A stretch of 64,000 bases of DNA. It comes from Auritidibacter ignavus. GTDB lineage: Bacteria; Actinomycetota; Actinomycetes; Actinomycetales; Micrococcaceae. The stretch is from assembly GCF_003703835.1 (NCBI RefSeq), contig NZ_RDQR01000002.1, positions 124,001 to 188,000 on the forward strand. Direction: 5' to 3'. The notes under the pieces were generated by a model. That model was not told the DNA's origin and made no database searches. It saw only the letters and a list, made by a program, of their open reading frames with translations. The translations under genes and the position numbers were made by a program. Every line of letters starts with the position of its first letter. The first letter of the stretch is position 1. Shown here in pieces: positions 37,818-49,400 of this stretch.

Positions 37818-38129
37818 CTAGACTTTCCTTCGGTTCTGGGTAGCTCCAATGCTCTCGCCTGCGCCGTGCGCGCACAGCACGCTCAGGTGATCCCCTTCTA
37901 TCCTGTCACACCCGCGTAGCCGGGGCGTGATCCGCACGCGGGGCATCTTTCCGCACCCCGGGACACCGTTGGTACACTAGCTGCGGACGCCGCCTGGGGC
38001 AGCAGGTGTGCACGGGGCCGTAGAGGCCGGTGAGACCGTCGTCGTCCAGCGCTGGCAACACGACCAGCACACGTGCCGGTACCAGCGAGCACGACTGCAT
38101 CATTGACAACACCGTCCAGGAGGATCACC
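37818..38129. other. Divergent promoter region and long leader of the queuosine transporter gene
   Basis: There is no gene in 312 bases. A TACACT box (37973-37978) could be the minus-10 of the rightward promoter, leaving an approximately 145-base GC-rich leader with several possible hairpins before the GTG of yhhQ. I could not match it to a known preQ1 or other riboswitch. Confidence 0.3.
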
Positions 38130-40288
<2,159 letters not shown>

Positions 40289-40318
40289 TTAGCACCTTAG
40301 CGGGACCGGGTGAGCGTT

Positions 40319-41704
40319 TCACCGATTTCGGATGAGTGAGCGCAGGTTCAGGTCCGGATCGGCCAGGTCCACCGGGTCGATGACGATCCCGCGTTGCATC
40401 AATCGGGTGGCCGCCCGTAGCACCATCGGTTGGTTCAGTGCCGCTACCGCGCACAACCGGTGTTGCGGATCGAGCACGAAGCTGGCGTGCTCGCGTCGCT
40501 GTCCGCCACTGGCTGCGCTACCCTGCAGCGTGCTTTCGTCCTCGTGGATCGGACGGCGCCAACGCTCGATGAGCTGATATCCGGGCCGAGCGGCCAGGGC
40601 CATCTCGCCCAGGGCCCCGGCGTGCGTGTCGTAGCGATCCGTCCAGATCCAGCGCGGAGCCACGCGGTGGTGTTCGTTGTGTTTGGGCAGGACCTGGTCC
40701 GGTTCGGCGGTCGGGCTGGTATCGAGTAGGTCGGCGACCGCCCGCTGGGCAGAACGCACCGCCTGATCCCAGTGCTTGGCCCCCGGGGTGAGATCCCCGA
40801 TCGCGTACACCCCGGAAACACCGTCCACCCGTTGCCGGTCATCGACGGCAACACCGTTGGTGACCGGCAACCCGGCCTGCTCGGCCAGTTGCGTATTGGG
40901 TACCGTCCCGACTGCGGCGAGCACCAGATCGGTCTGGGCCGTGAACCCTTCCGGGAGCGCATCGGCCTGCAGATACTGCTGAATCAGCTCGACCCCGTGC
41001 CGGGCATGGTCGGCGTCGAGTAGCTCGGCAATAGTGTCCCCGAAAATCTCCGCAGCCTGCCGATGGTGCGGTTGATACAGTCGCACCGCAGCTCCGAGCT
41101 GATGCACCCCGGCGGCCAGTTCTGCGGCCAACAGCCCGGCACCGGCCACGCCGATGCGCAGCGGGCGTGACGAATGGGACTCCTCGGCTCGGGAGGTGAT
41201 CAGCTGCCGGATTCTGTCGACGTCGGTGTGGTCCCGTACGGTGAGTACCGGCAAAGGCTCGCCGTCTTGATCGGCTAGCGAGTGCTCGAAGGGTGCCGGG
41301 GAGGCCCCTGTAGCCAGAATGACCACCTCGGCCGAGAGCTGTTGACCGTCCCCGGTGCGGATCAGGTGTGTGGATCTCGTTGCTGCGGTGGCCACCGATC
41401 CGGCCGTCTGCTCAGCACGGCGGTGCCCCAGGTGTAGCTCGGTCGCGACCGCCTGCACCCAGCGGATCTGGTGCTGCTCGGCCCAGTGTGCACCGCCCAA
41501 GCGCAGACCGGGCTCGTCGAGCGCCCCGGTGAGATAATCTCCGGAGACCGGTGGTCGATCATAAGGGTAGGGGTTCGGGTCGATCACGGTGATCGCCCCG
41601 GCATAGCCACGTTCGCGCAGGGTGTGCGCGGCGGTGAATCCAGCGACCGAACCGCCGATGATGGCGACGGACCCGGGCGTTGCCGGCTCCGTTGCGGCGC
41701 TCAT
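40319..41704 (-). CDS. FAD-dependent ferredoxin-reductase-type oxidoreductase
   Basis: This 461-residue flavoprotein has two dinucleotide-binding folds: FAD near the N-terminus (VAIIGGSVAGFTAAHTLRERGY) and NAD(P) in the middle (RIGVAGAGLLAAELAAGVHQLG). The second FAD segment is VDGVSGVYAIGDLT. The C-terminal reductase domain is followed by a non-standard extension with R/W-rich stretches. It is coupled by an ATGA overlap to a Rieske ferredoxin, so the pair probably forms an electron-transfer chain to an oxygenase not present in this window. Confidence 0.9.
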   Translation of the reverse strand: MSAATEPATPGSVAIIGGSVAGFTAAHTLRERGYAGAITVIDPNPYPYDRPPVSGDYLTGALDEPGLRLGGAHWAEQHQIRWVQAVATELHLGHRRAEQTAGSVATAATRSTHLIRTGDGQQLSAEVVILATGASPAPFEHSLADQDGEPLPVLTVRDHTDVDRIRQLITSRAEESHSSRPLRIGVAGAGLLAAELAAGVHQLGAAVRLYQPHHRQAAEIFGDTIAELLDADHARHGVELIQQYLQADALPEGFTAQTDLVLAAVGTVPNTQLAEQAGLPVTNGVAVDDRQRVDGVSGVYAIGDLTPGAKHWDQAVRSAQRAVADLLDTSPTAEPDQVLPKHNEHHRVAPRWIWTDRYDTHAGALGEMALAARPGYQLIERWRRPIHEDESTLQGSAASGGQRREHASFVLDPQHRLCAVAALNQPMVLRAATRLMQRGIVIDPVDLADPDLNLRSLIRNR

Positions 41705-42051
41705 GCCTCGGTCTCCTCGGCGGGCACTCCCGGGTAAAGGATCAGGCGCCCGTCGACCACCTCAACCCGGTGGGTGGGAGCAGCCACGGTGGCGGGCAGG
41801 CCCAGAGCCTTGCCAGTGGCCAGACAGAAGGGGGAACCGTGCAGGGGGCATTCCACCGTTCCGTCTTCGATCCACCCTTCGGCCAGAGAAGCGTTACCGT
41901 GGGTGCACCGGTCGTTGAGCGCGAAGAATCCGGTTTCGTCGTGAAAAATAGTGATTGGCACGGTGCCGGTGGTGCTGGCCGGAACCAGTAGTGTCTCCTC
42001 CACCGGCAGATCCGCGGCTGCGCCGACATCGAGCCCAGGCTGGTCAGTCAT
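41701..42051 (-). CDS. Rieske [2Fe-2S] ferredoxin, small subunit type
   Basis: This 116-residue soluble Rieske protein carries the cluster ligands CTHG (about residue 48) and CPLHGSPF (about residue 69), typical of ferredoxins of aromatic dioxygenases and NirD-like proteins. Its stop overlaps the reductase start. Confidence 0.93.
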   Translation of the reverse strand: MTDQPGLDVGAAADLPVEETLLVPASTTGTVPITIFHDETGFFALNDRCTHGNASLAEGWIEDGTVECPLHGSPFCLATGKALGLPATVAAPTHRVEVVDGRLILYPGVPAEETEA

Positions 42052-42167
42052 CTTCGCTACCTTTTCGAGATTCTAGATGGATGTGAGGTTGGCATGGATG
42101 CGAGGTTGGGACGGATGGGAGAGCAGACCGCAGGAACTGCCCGGTCGGAGGATCCCAGCACGGGCGG

Positions 42168-42707
42168 TTAGCGCCCCCAATTCACGCTGGCCAAGGCCTG
42201 CTGGATAATCCGTCCCCGCCCGCCGACGAATTCGGACTGGATGTCTTCAGCCATGGCTTCCTCCGGGGTCAGCCAGCTGAGCTCCAGGGCATCCTGGCGT
42301 GGCTGACATTCTCCGGTCACCGGCACTAAATAGCACAACGCCACCGCGTGCTGACGGTCATCGGTCAACTCGGTTTCGGAAGGATGGGGGAAGTACTCCG
42401 CGACAGTAAACGGTCGCAGATCGGCTGGAATTTGTGGCAATGCCAGCGGGCCGAGGTCCTTTTCCAGATGCCGCATCAACGCTGCCCGCAGCGTTTCCCG
42501 GTACATCACCCGACCGGAGACAAACGTCCGTCGCAGGTGCCCGTCTCCATCGGCCACGTAGAGTAACCCGATCTGGGAGACATATCCCAGAGGATCGACC
42601 CGGACCGGGATCGCCTCCACGTAGACCATCGGCAACCGTCGCCGGGCCTCGTAGAGGTCTTCGTCGGAGAGCCAACCGGGATGTGGATCTGGGGTACGAA
42701 CGCTCAT
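42168..42707 (-). CDS. DUF4916 protein, Nudix-related
   Basis: This 179-residue actinobacterial protein has a Nudix-like fold (GRVMYRETLRAALMRHLEKDLG occupies the Nudix-box place). The canonical GX5EX7REUXEEXGU is degenerate, so hydrolase activity is doubtful. Other typical parts are PGWLSDEDLYEARRRLPMVYVEAIPVRVD near the start and ALELSWLTPEEAM near the end. It is single and on the same strand as its neighbours. Confidence 0.8.
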   Translation of the reverse strand: MSVRTPDPHPGWLSDEDLYEARRRLPMVYVEAIPVRVDPLGYVSQIGLLYVADGDGHLRRTFVSGRVMYRETLRAALMRHLEKDLGPLALPQIPADLRPFTVAEYFPHPSETELTDDRQHAVALCYLVPVTGECQPRQDALELSWLTPEEAMAEDIQSEFVGGRGRIIQQALASVNWGR

Positions 42708-42748
42708 AGTTCTTTTCTACCAGCCCGGTGGGTCCGACAACACCGGAT

Positions 42749-44626
42749 TCAGCCTCCAGCAATCGAGGTCGATGTCGGGCTGTTCTCGAGGTCTGTTGCG
42801 AGCCCGCCCTCGAGACTACCCTGAGGCTCATCATCGAATTGGTTAAGGTAGCGTTTTTCGGCCTGCGCAATCCGCCAGCGCCGGTTTTCGGTTGCCAACA
42901 ACACCACGAAACCGCCCAGCAATGCCACCGCGGCGATCAAGACCGAGGGATTGGATCCGAACAGGCGCACCCCGATGATGGCAGCTAGCCCCCAGGCCAT
43001 GCCGACGACGATCACCACGCGCCCTCGTTCGGTCATCGACACCATGGGAACGAACAGCATCAGTGCCATCAGAATGACGATTGCCCACACGGATTCGGGC
43101 AACCACAGCAGGTGGAGCACGTCCCAGATCCCGGCCACAGTCAGCAGTTGGGAGGCCATAAATACCAGCGCCCACCCGGTCAACAGCCCGATCGGGGCGT
43201 CGGTGAACAGTTGCTCGCCCTGGGTTCGCGAGGTGTGTAAATTCAGGTTCCGGACCGCAGTGACCAGCAGCGCGCAGAGCAATATCCACACGATGATTTC
43301 CAGTCCCCACGGTTCGATATGGACCAGTGCGAACCACAGGGCCAGGGCAAACATGGCGTTGGCCATGAGCCACCCGGTGCGCCGTTGCCGGGAGGCCGAC
43401 CGTTGCGAGGGGGTCCACTGGTGCACGGTGTACAGTCCGGTAGCGATCCACAGCACCGGCCAGATCGCGACGTGCCAATTTGCCATCGATAACAGGGTTG
43501 CCGACGAATGGTAGGCCCCGTCATTGACCTGGGACAGTGGCTCGGTGCCACCGATCCACCCCAGACCCACCAGCCCACCGATCACGAACAGCACCCAGGC
43601 GATGGTCACGATCACCCGACGGACGCTATCGAGTCGTTCCGGTTGGGGATCCTGCCGTTCCGGAAGCAGGTAAGGCGGAATGTAGCCGGAACCATCGCCA
43701 AGCCCCAGTGGGTCGTGGGCATCGTCACCGGTGTCGGTTTGGTCTGTGCGTAGCTGGGCCTGCTTGGCCTCAATCGCTTGGGCCTTTTCCACGATCCGGT
43801 CACGACGTCGCCACTCCGGCAAGAGTGATCGGGCCCGAGACAGCAGTTGTTGATCGGAGAGTTCTTCCCCGGGCCGTTGCAACATGGGCCGGTGATCGGG
43901 GGCCGGTACATAATCGGTGCCGTCTAGTTCGCGCGCTGCGGTCACCAAAGCCTGGGTCTCGCGTTCTTGCTGCGCCTTGAGCAACTCCATCTCGGCCAAC
44001 CGTTGGCGTTCCCTCTCCTCGGCAGCCCGCTCGGCTGCCTGGACCGCTAAGATCTGTTGGATCTCGGCGACCTCGGCCTCGAGTCGTTCCCGCTCTTCCC
44101 GCGCCCTTCGTTCCGCTGCGGCTTGCTCTGCCGCGCGACGCTTCTTCAGCGTCTGTCGGGCCCGATGTTTGAGCCAGTGCCGCCGTAGCCGGGCTGGCGT
44201 ATCAGCAATATCGGCCTCGACCTTGTCCATATCTGGTCCGCCGAATGAATCCAACCACGTGGTTAGCCGGGTCCCCAGGGTGTCTTTGCGCTGTTCTTCT
44301 CCGGAACCGGTATTGAAGCTCACCGTCCACAGGGCTTTGTCTTCGGCCGAGACCTCCGGGGACTTCCTGGCCGGCTCACCAGGGGCGGGTTCAGTAGTCT
44401 CAACGGGTTCCGTAGACTCTGTTGGTGTTGCTGGTGTTGTGCCGGGTTCCTGCTCCGCGCTCGGATCAGCCGAGGTTGGGGTCGGCGACTCGGTCTCGGG
44501 AGAGTCCTCGACGGCCGAGTCTTCGAACTGTTGCTGGTCAAAGGGCTCGCGCGACGTTGACGAAGAACTTTTCAGGCGCGACAAGGCCTCGGATGCGGCG
44601 GTGTCGTGACCGTGCTCATCGTTCAT
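42749..44626 (-). CDS. Coiled-coil membrane protein, 625 aa, unknown function
   Basis: Residues 1-90 are acidic and Pro/Thr-rich. Residues about 145-235 form a long, strongly charged coiled coil (KKRRAAEQAAAERRAREERERLEAEVAEIQ). A linker to 340 is followed by nine or so hydrophobic helices (345-600) and a short tail. The membrane part contains WHVAIWPVLWIATGLYTVHQWTPSQRS, loosely reminiscent of small 2TM/TspO-like modules, but no family is secure. The cytosolic stalk plus membrane domain suggests a structural or cell-envelope role. Function unknown. Confidence 0.7.
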   Translation of the reverse strand: MNDEHGHDTAASEALSRLKSSSSTSREPFDQQQFEDSAVEDSPETESPTPTSADPSAEQEPGTTPATPTESTEPVETTEPAPGEPARKSPEVSAEDKALWTVSFNTGSGEEQRKDTLGTRLTTWLDSFGGPDMDKVEADIADTPARLRRHWLKHRARQTLKKRRAAEQAAAERRAREERERLEAEVAEIQQILAVQAAERAAEERERQRLAEMELLKAQQERETQALVTAARELDGTDYVPAPDHRPMLQRPGEELSDQQLLSRARSLLPEWRRRDRIVEKAQAIEAKQAQLRTDQTDTGDDAHDPLGLGDGSGYIPPYLLPERQDPQPERLDSVRRVIVTIAWVLFVIGGLVGLGWIGGTEPLSQVNDGAYHSSATLLSMANWHVAIWPVLWIATGLYTVHQWTPSQRSASRQRRTGWLMANAMFALALWFALVHIEPWGLEIIVWILLCALLVTAVRNLNLHTSRTQGEQLFTDAPIGLLTGWALVFMASQLLTVAGIWDVLHLLWLPESVWAIVILMALMLFVPMVSMTERGRVVIVVGMAWGLAAIIGVRLFGSNPSVLIAAVALLGGFVVLLATENRRWRIAQAEKRYLNQFDDEPQGSLEGGLATDLENSPTSTSIAGG

Positions 44627-44763
44627 CAGCAGGGCATCCTTTGCTGTGGTGTGGGGACGTTGCCGAGAACCCGCCGGGTTCTGTCAGGGATATCTCAGGC
44701 TACCCAATCATCCTGAATTCTTCATCAAAGACGCTGGACGTTGCCGGATTGTGATCTTGGGGT

Positions 44764-45831
44764 TTACCGAGGCTGATATGCGAGTCGTCGATCGGTCTGA
44801 AATCGGCGGGCCTGACCGCTGAGCGGATCGATAAACTCCAGGGTGCTGGCCAGTAACTGCAATGGCCGATCCATCTCATCGGGGGCCTGAGCTAAAAGCT
44901 CGGGGTAGAGCCGGTCGTGCAGGATCGGGGTACCCAATTGGGCCAAATGCACCCGCAACTGGTGGGTGCGCCCCGTGCGTGGTTCCAACCGCACCCATCC
45001 CAACCCGTGGTGCGGGACCGGACCCTGGGCATCTCTCGCCCCCAACCACGAGATCCGGGTCTGGGCATTCGGTCCGGTGGTGGGATCGTGACTGCGCCGG
45101 CGTTTGCCGATCCGCGGTGGGGCGAGCCGACCGGAATCGGCCACCGGATAGTCCTGGACATCCACCGTGATCACGCCCCGAGTTTTGATGATCCGGTTGC
45201 GATACACCAGCGGTAAACGTCGGCACTGCTGAATCGCCCGATCCGGATCCTCATCGAGCCGCACGATCGCCTGATAGGTTTTGGTCACCCGCCGCTGCTC
45301 GAAGAGCATCTGATAGGCCCCACGGGTGGCCGGATTAGTGGAGAACAGCAGCACCCCAGCGGTGGCCCGATCTAACCGGTGTAGCGGCACCAGATCGGAA
45401 TGACCGGTCGCCACCCGGAGCTTGACCAGCGCGGACTCCTTCACAAAACGCCCGCCGGGAGTGGTGGGCATGAAGTGCGGTTTATCCACCACCAGCAGGT
45501 GCTCATCTTCGAACAGCACCTGGACCGACTCCGGTAGTGGTTGCTCGTCTGGCACCGTGCGGTAATACCAGATGAACTCGTGGGATCCCAAGGGCTGCTC
45601 CCACCCCACCGGATCGCCGGTGATCGTAACCACCTCCCCGGAGTCGAACCGCTCGCGTAGCGTGGCGGGATCCACGTGGTCGAATCGGGCCATCATGTAC
45701 TCGGCAATGGTGCGCGGGGGAGTGGGCCGGTACTGTTCGGCGAGCTCGGCGAGTTGGTTGGCGGTGACCGGTAGGTGCAACCGGGTGGGATTGATCCCGT
45801 CTTTGACCGGTAGCGGTGGCGTCATGGTCAT
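44764..45831 (-). CDS. RluA-family pseudouridine synthase
   Basis: This 355-residue enzyme isomerises uridine in rRNA or tRNA. It shows the RluA catalytic motif HRLDRATAGVLLFS with the active-site Asp, the RTGRTHQLRVHLAQLGTPILHD motif, and an N-terminal S4-like region. A roughly 35-residue basic insert (RIGKRRRSHDPTTGPNAQ) precedes the second motif. It is 21 bases downstream of the broken Nei-like gene. Confidence 0.9.
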   Translation of the reverse strand: MTMTPPLPVKDGINPTRLHLPVTANQLAELAEQYRPTPPRTIAEYMMARFDHVDPATLRERFDSGEVVTITGDPVGWEQPLGSHEFIWYYRTVPDEQPLPESVQVLFEDEHLLVVDKPHFMPTTPGGRFVKESALVKLRVATGHSDLVPLHRLDRATAGVLLFSTNPATRGAYQMLFEQRRVTKTYQAIVRLDEDPDRAIQQCRRLPLVYRNRIIKTRGVITVDVQDYPVADSGRLAPPRIGKRRRSHDPTTGPNAQTRISWLGARDAQGPVPHHGLGWVRLEPRTGRTHQLRVHLAQLGTPILHDRLYPELLAQAPDEMDRPLQLLASTLEFIDPLSGQARRFQTDRRLAYQPR

Positions 45832-45852
45832 AGGGTGAGCCCTCCTGGTGTC

Positions 45853-46408
45853 CTACTGCTGTTGGCACGCCGGGCACCAGTATAAATCTCGGCCCGCCAG
45901 CCTGTCGTGCTGGATCACGGCACCACAGCGCGGGCAGGGCGCCCCGGTGCGCGCATAAACCCAGAACCGCCCGCGCCCTCGCGTGCGCGCGGGTGCGCCC
46001 TCCACATCCCAGAAATAGGCGGAATCGATCGGCGCGCCCTCGCGTGCGCGCGGGTGCGCCCCTTCGCGTGGACGCGTGTTCGGGCCTGGCACCACTATTG
46101 GCCAGCATCAGCGCGCGGGCTAAATCCACCACCGCGCCCAGCAGGACCGGATCACGATCACCGGCGGGAGTATGTGGAGCCAGCCGGGCCACAAACAGCA
46201 CCTCGCACCGGTAAATATTGCCGATTCCGGCCAGGATGGACTGATCCAACAGCGCGATCCCCACCGAGCGCACACCGGTGATCCGGCTTCCGGTCAGCTC
46301 CGCGGTCGCGTAGCGCCGGGTGCGTACATCGGAGTCGGTGATAATCTGCCCGCGCAACAACGGGTCCAGTTGGCCGGCGAGATGGAAAAGTGTGTCGCCT
46401 TCGGGCAT
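45853..46408 (-). pseudogene. Broken Fpg/Nei-family DNA glycosylase (Nei2-like)
   Basis: The N-terminus (MPEGDTLFHLAGQLDPLLRG) retains the catalytic Pro-Glu of the family. About 100 residues normally following VRSVG are missing, so the reading passes directly into the helix-two-turn-helix segment IALLDQSILAGIGNIYRCEVLF. After LANSG the frame is lost. A zinc-finger end survives in another frame (CPRCGAVIQ...YWCPACQQQ, 45853-46095), expanded by a 28-base direct repeat. The gene therefore carries a large internal deletion and a frameshift. It sits between lhr and a pseudouridine synthase, where an intact nei2 is common in related bacteria. Confidence 0.85.
45973..46061. repeat. 28-base direct repeat, GC-rich, inside the broken glycosylase
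   Basis: Two perfect copies (45973-46000 and 46034-46061) starting GCGCCCTCGCGTGCGCGC are separated by 33 bases. The repeat itself has GCGTGCGCGC-type internal symmetry and lies in the decayed segment before the zinc finger. Confidence 0.9.
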
Positions 46409-46438
46409 CGCAACTACTTTCGGGCAGAGCCGTCACGT

Positions 46439-49400
46439 TCAAACATGTGGATGGAACCGGACCCCCTGTGGTGAGGAGGAGAACCCGGCCGAGAGCAGTG
46501 CCTCGGCGAGTTCGGTGTTGCGGATCGGGGACCCGTTGACGGTTTTGACATGCACCGCAGCTGCATCGGCCCGTTGCAACGCCTCGACCAGCGCCTGCGC
46601 GATCAGCGGGCGGTGGGTGGTTGCGGCGGGGAACTCCAAGATGGTCTTGCCCCCGCGTTCTAGGTACACCGCCAGCTGGCCGTCGAGTAAGACCACCAGG
46701 GCACCGGCCTTACGGCCCGGGCGGTGCGGGCCGGAGGACTTCCCCGTTGCGGGGTGATCAGTAGCCGGCTCGGCGATCTCGGGCCAGGGCAAGGTGGCCC
46801 CGTAGGGGTTGGCCGGATCGGTGGCAGCCAACCCCACCGCATGATGGGTGGCCCGCGGATGGTCCGGATCCTCCTCGCCCGGGGCCGGGTGGAAGCTACG
46901 CAACGCATCCACCGTGTTGGCGGTGGCGAACTGGGCGGCACCAAGCTGATCGATGAAATACCCGCGCCGTAGCGCACCGAGTTCTTCCAGGTGGGTCAAG
47001 AACCGGTAGTAGTATCCGAATCCGCCGGGGATTTTCTCGGTGCTGACCGCCCCGCGGGTGATCACCCCGTACCGGTCCAGCAACACCTCGGCCTGAGCGT
47101 TGGCCGCCAGGGTCGAATCGGGGCCGGTGGCCTCCGGGTGGCGCAACAGCGAGAACCGTCCGGCCGCACGGGGCTGATCGGTGGCAGCATCCAATCCGGC
47201 GCTCGACCTTACCCCGGTGGATCTCACCCCGGACGGCCTCAGCCCGCCGGAGTCCAGCCCGGTCGACAACCGAGGTCGAGCCCGCCGAGCCCGGGAGCGT
47301 CGTGGTTGCGATCGTTGCCGATGCGCGCTACGACCGGTGGCCAACCCGGCCCGGATCATCGTGAAGCTGTCATTGGTCACCACCCCGGCCCAGAACAGAT
47401 CCCACAAGGCCGAGAGCACCGCCGAGTCGCTGAACTGCTGACCGGCCTGCTGGTCATCATCCAGTCCCGCGACCCGGTGACATAACTCGGGAAAAAAGAA
47501 CGCCCCGGCGTCGGCCAGCACCTCGATGATCCGGTGATGCACCCTTCCGAAGGCCTCAATCTGTGCGAGATCGGGAATGGGCACGGTCAGTTCGGCGGTT
47601 TCGACCGGGTGGAAGGCCAACCAGCCATCATCTCCGGTGCCTGGGGCGGTGCCGGCCATCACAAATTCGCCGGTGCCCAATAGCTCATTGAGCATCCCGG
47701 GCGCATAGTCGGCGACCCGGGCGGGCAGAATATAGTGCTCCCACGCGCTGGCCGGAGCTGGATACCCCGCCAGCTGGGTGAGCGTTTCGGCTACCGCATC
47801 GATCCCCCGTTGCCCGGGCCGGTAGAGTCCATGCTGGGTGCGCGGGGGAACGATCCCGTGCGTGTCGAGCACGAAGCGAGCGTAATCGGGACCGGTCACC
47901 GGCTCGACGGCCTGGCGCAAGACCGCCAAACTCCGTTGCCGGATCCGACGCAACACCTGGGTCTGACAGTACTGCGTCTGGTGTGTGTGGACTCCGCCGG
48001 ACTGAGCACTCTGTTGGAAGATCCCGGACGCCACCCTCTGGCGTTGCACCTGATCGGTGAGATACTGGGTGACCACCGCGGTACCGAGTCCGAAATGGGT
48101 GGCGATGTGCTCGGCGGTGACCACCGTGTGGGTGCGCAGATACCGGCCCAACAAGTCCCCGAGCGGATCGTCCACCGGCTCGATGAACGCCACCGGAATA
48201 CCCATCGGCAACGGGATCCCCAACCCATCCCGGATCCGGGCGGCATCCTCGATAGCGACATAGACCTGACGACCGGCCATTCGCACCCGTATCGCCCGGC
48301 GCTGGTGCACCAGATCCTCCGCGAGTGCTTTAGCCAGCTTGGCAGCCGGCTCGGCAGCTGATTCAGTAGCTGGCTCAGCGTCATCCGGCCGCATGCGGGC
48401 TGCCAACTGGCCAGCATCCAACGGCCCCAGCACCCGTACTAAGTCCGCCACCGATTCAGTATCCCACCGCAGTTGCCGTCGCGGGCTCAGGTACTGCAGG
48501 TCGGCCTCAATCTCGGCAATCACCTCATCGTCGAGCAGATCGTGGAGCTGATCGTCACCAAACAGCTGGCGCAACAGTTCGGGATCCAAACTCAAGGCGG
48601 CCGCGCGCCGTTCGGCTAACGGCGAGTCCGTTTCGTAGAGGAATTGGGCGGTATAGCCAAATAGTAGATGCTGGGCAAAAGGTGAGCCGGTGGCGGTCTC
48701 GACCTCGACCAGTCGCACCGACCCGGACTGCAGGGATCGCATTAGCCACATCAGCCCGTCCATGTCGTAGACGTCCTGCAGGCACTCGCGCACGGTTTCG
48801 AGGATGATCGGGAACTGCGGGTGCTCGGCGGCTACGCCCAGTAATTGTGCGGCCCGCTGACGCTGTTGCCACAGCGGGGCCCGCTGGCCGGGCTTCGTAC
48901 GCGGGATCAATAATGCCCGAGCCGCATTTTCCCGAAACCGGGAGGCGAACAACGCTGAGGACCCGACCTCGGTCCGCACCAGATCGGCCAGCTCGTCGGG
49001 ATCGAAGAGGAAGAGATCGGTCAGTTGCGGGGCGGTCTCCATCATCGGCAGGCGCAACACGATTCCGTCATTGGAACTTTGCACCTGCGCGTCAAACCCG
49101 TACTGCTCGGTGAGTCGGGCAGCCACCGCTAAGGCCCACGGGCCGTGTACGCCGTGGCCGAAACCTGAATGCAAGACCACTCGCCAGTCGCCCAGCTCAT
49201 CTCGGAACCGCTCGATCACCAGGGTCTGATCAGTGGGTAGCACCCCGGTCGCCTGCTGTTGTTCAGACAGATAGGCCACCAGGTTAGCCTGGGCTCGCTC
49301 GTCCAACCCGGCCGCGGTCAGTCGTTGCGCGATCGGGTCGTCAGGCCCGGCTAGATGGCCAGCCGTGGCCGAATCGGCCCGGCCCGATCGGCCCGATGGC

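Noticed and set aside
37985-38129. preQ1 riboswitch upstream of yhhQ
   Set aside because: The leader is long and GC-rich but lacks the short A-rich pseudoknot pattern of preQ1-I and other known classes that I could match.
45503-46408. A single 301-codon frame through the glycosylase and into the pseudouridine synthase gene
   Set aside because: After about residue 105 it is only an out-of-frame reading of the broken zinc-finger region and of the next gene; Arg/Ala/Gly-rich low-complexity with no domain.
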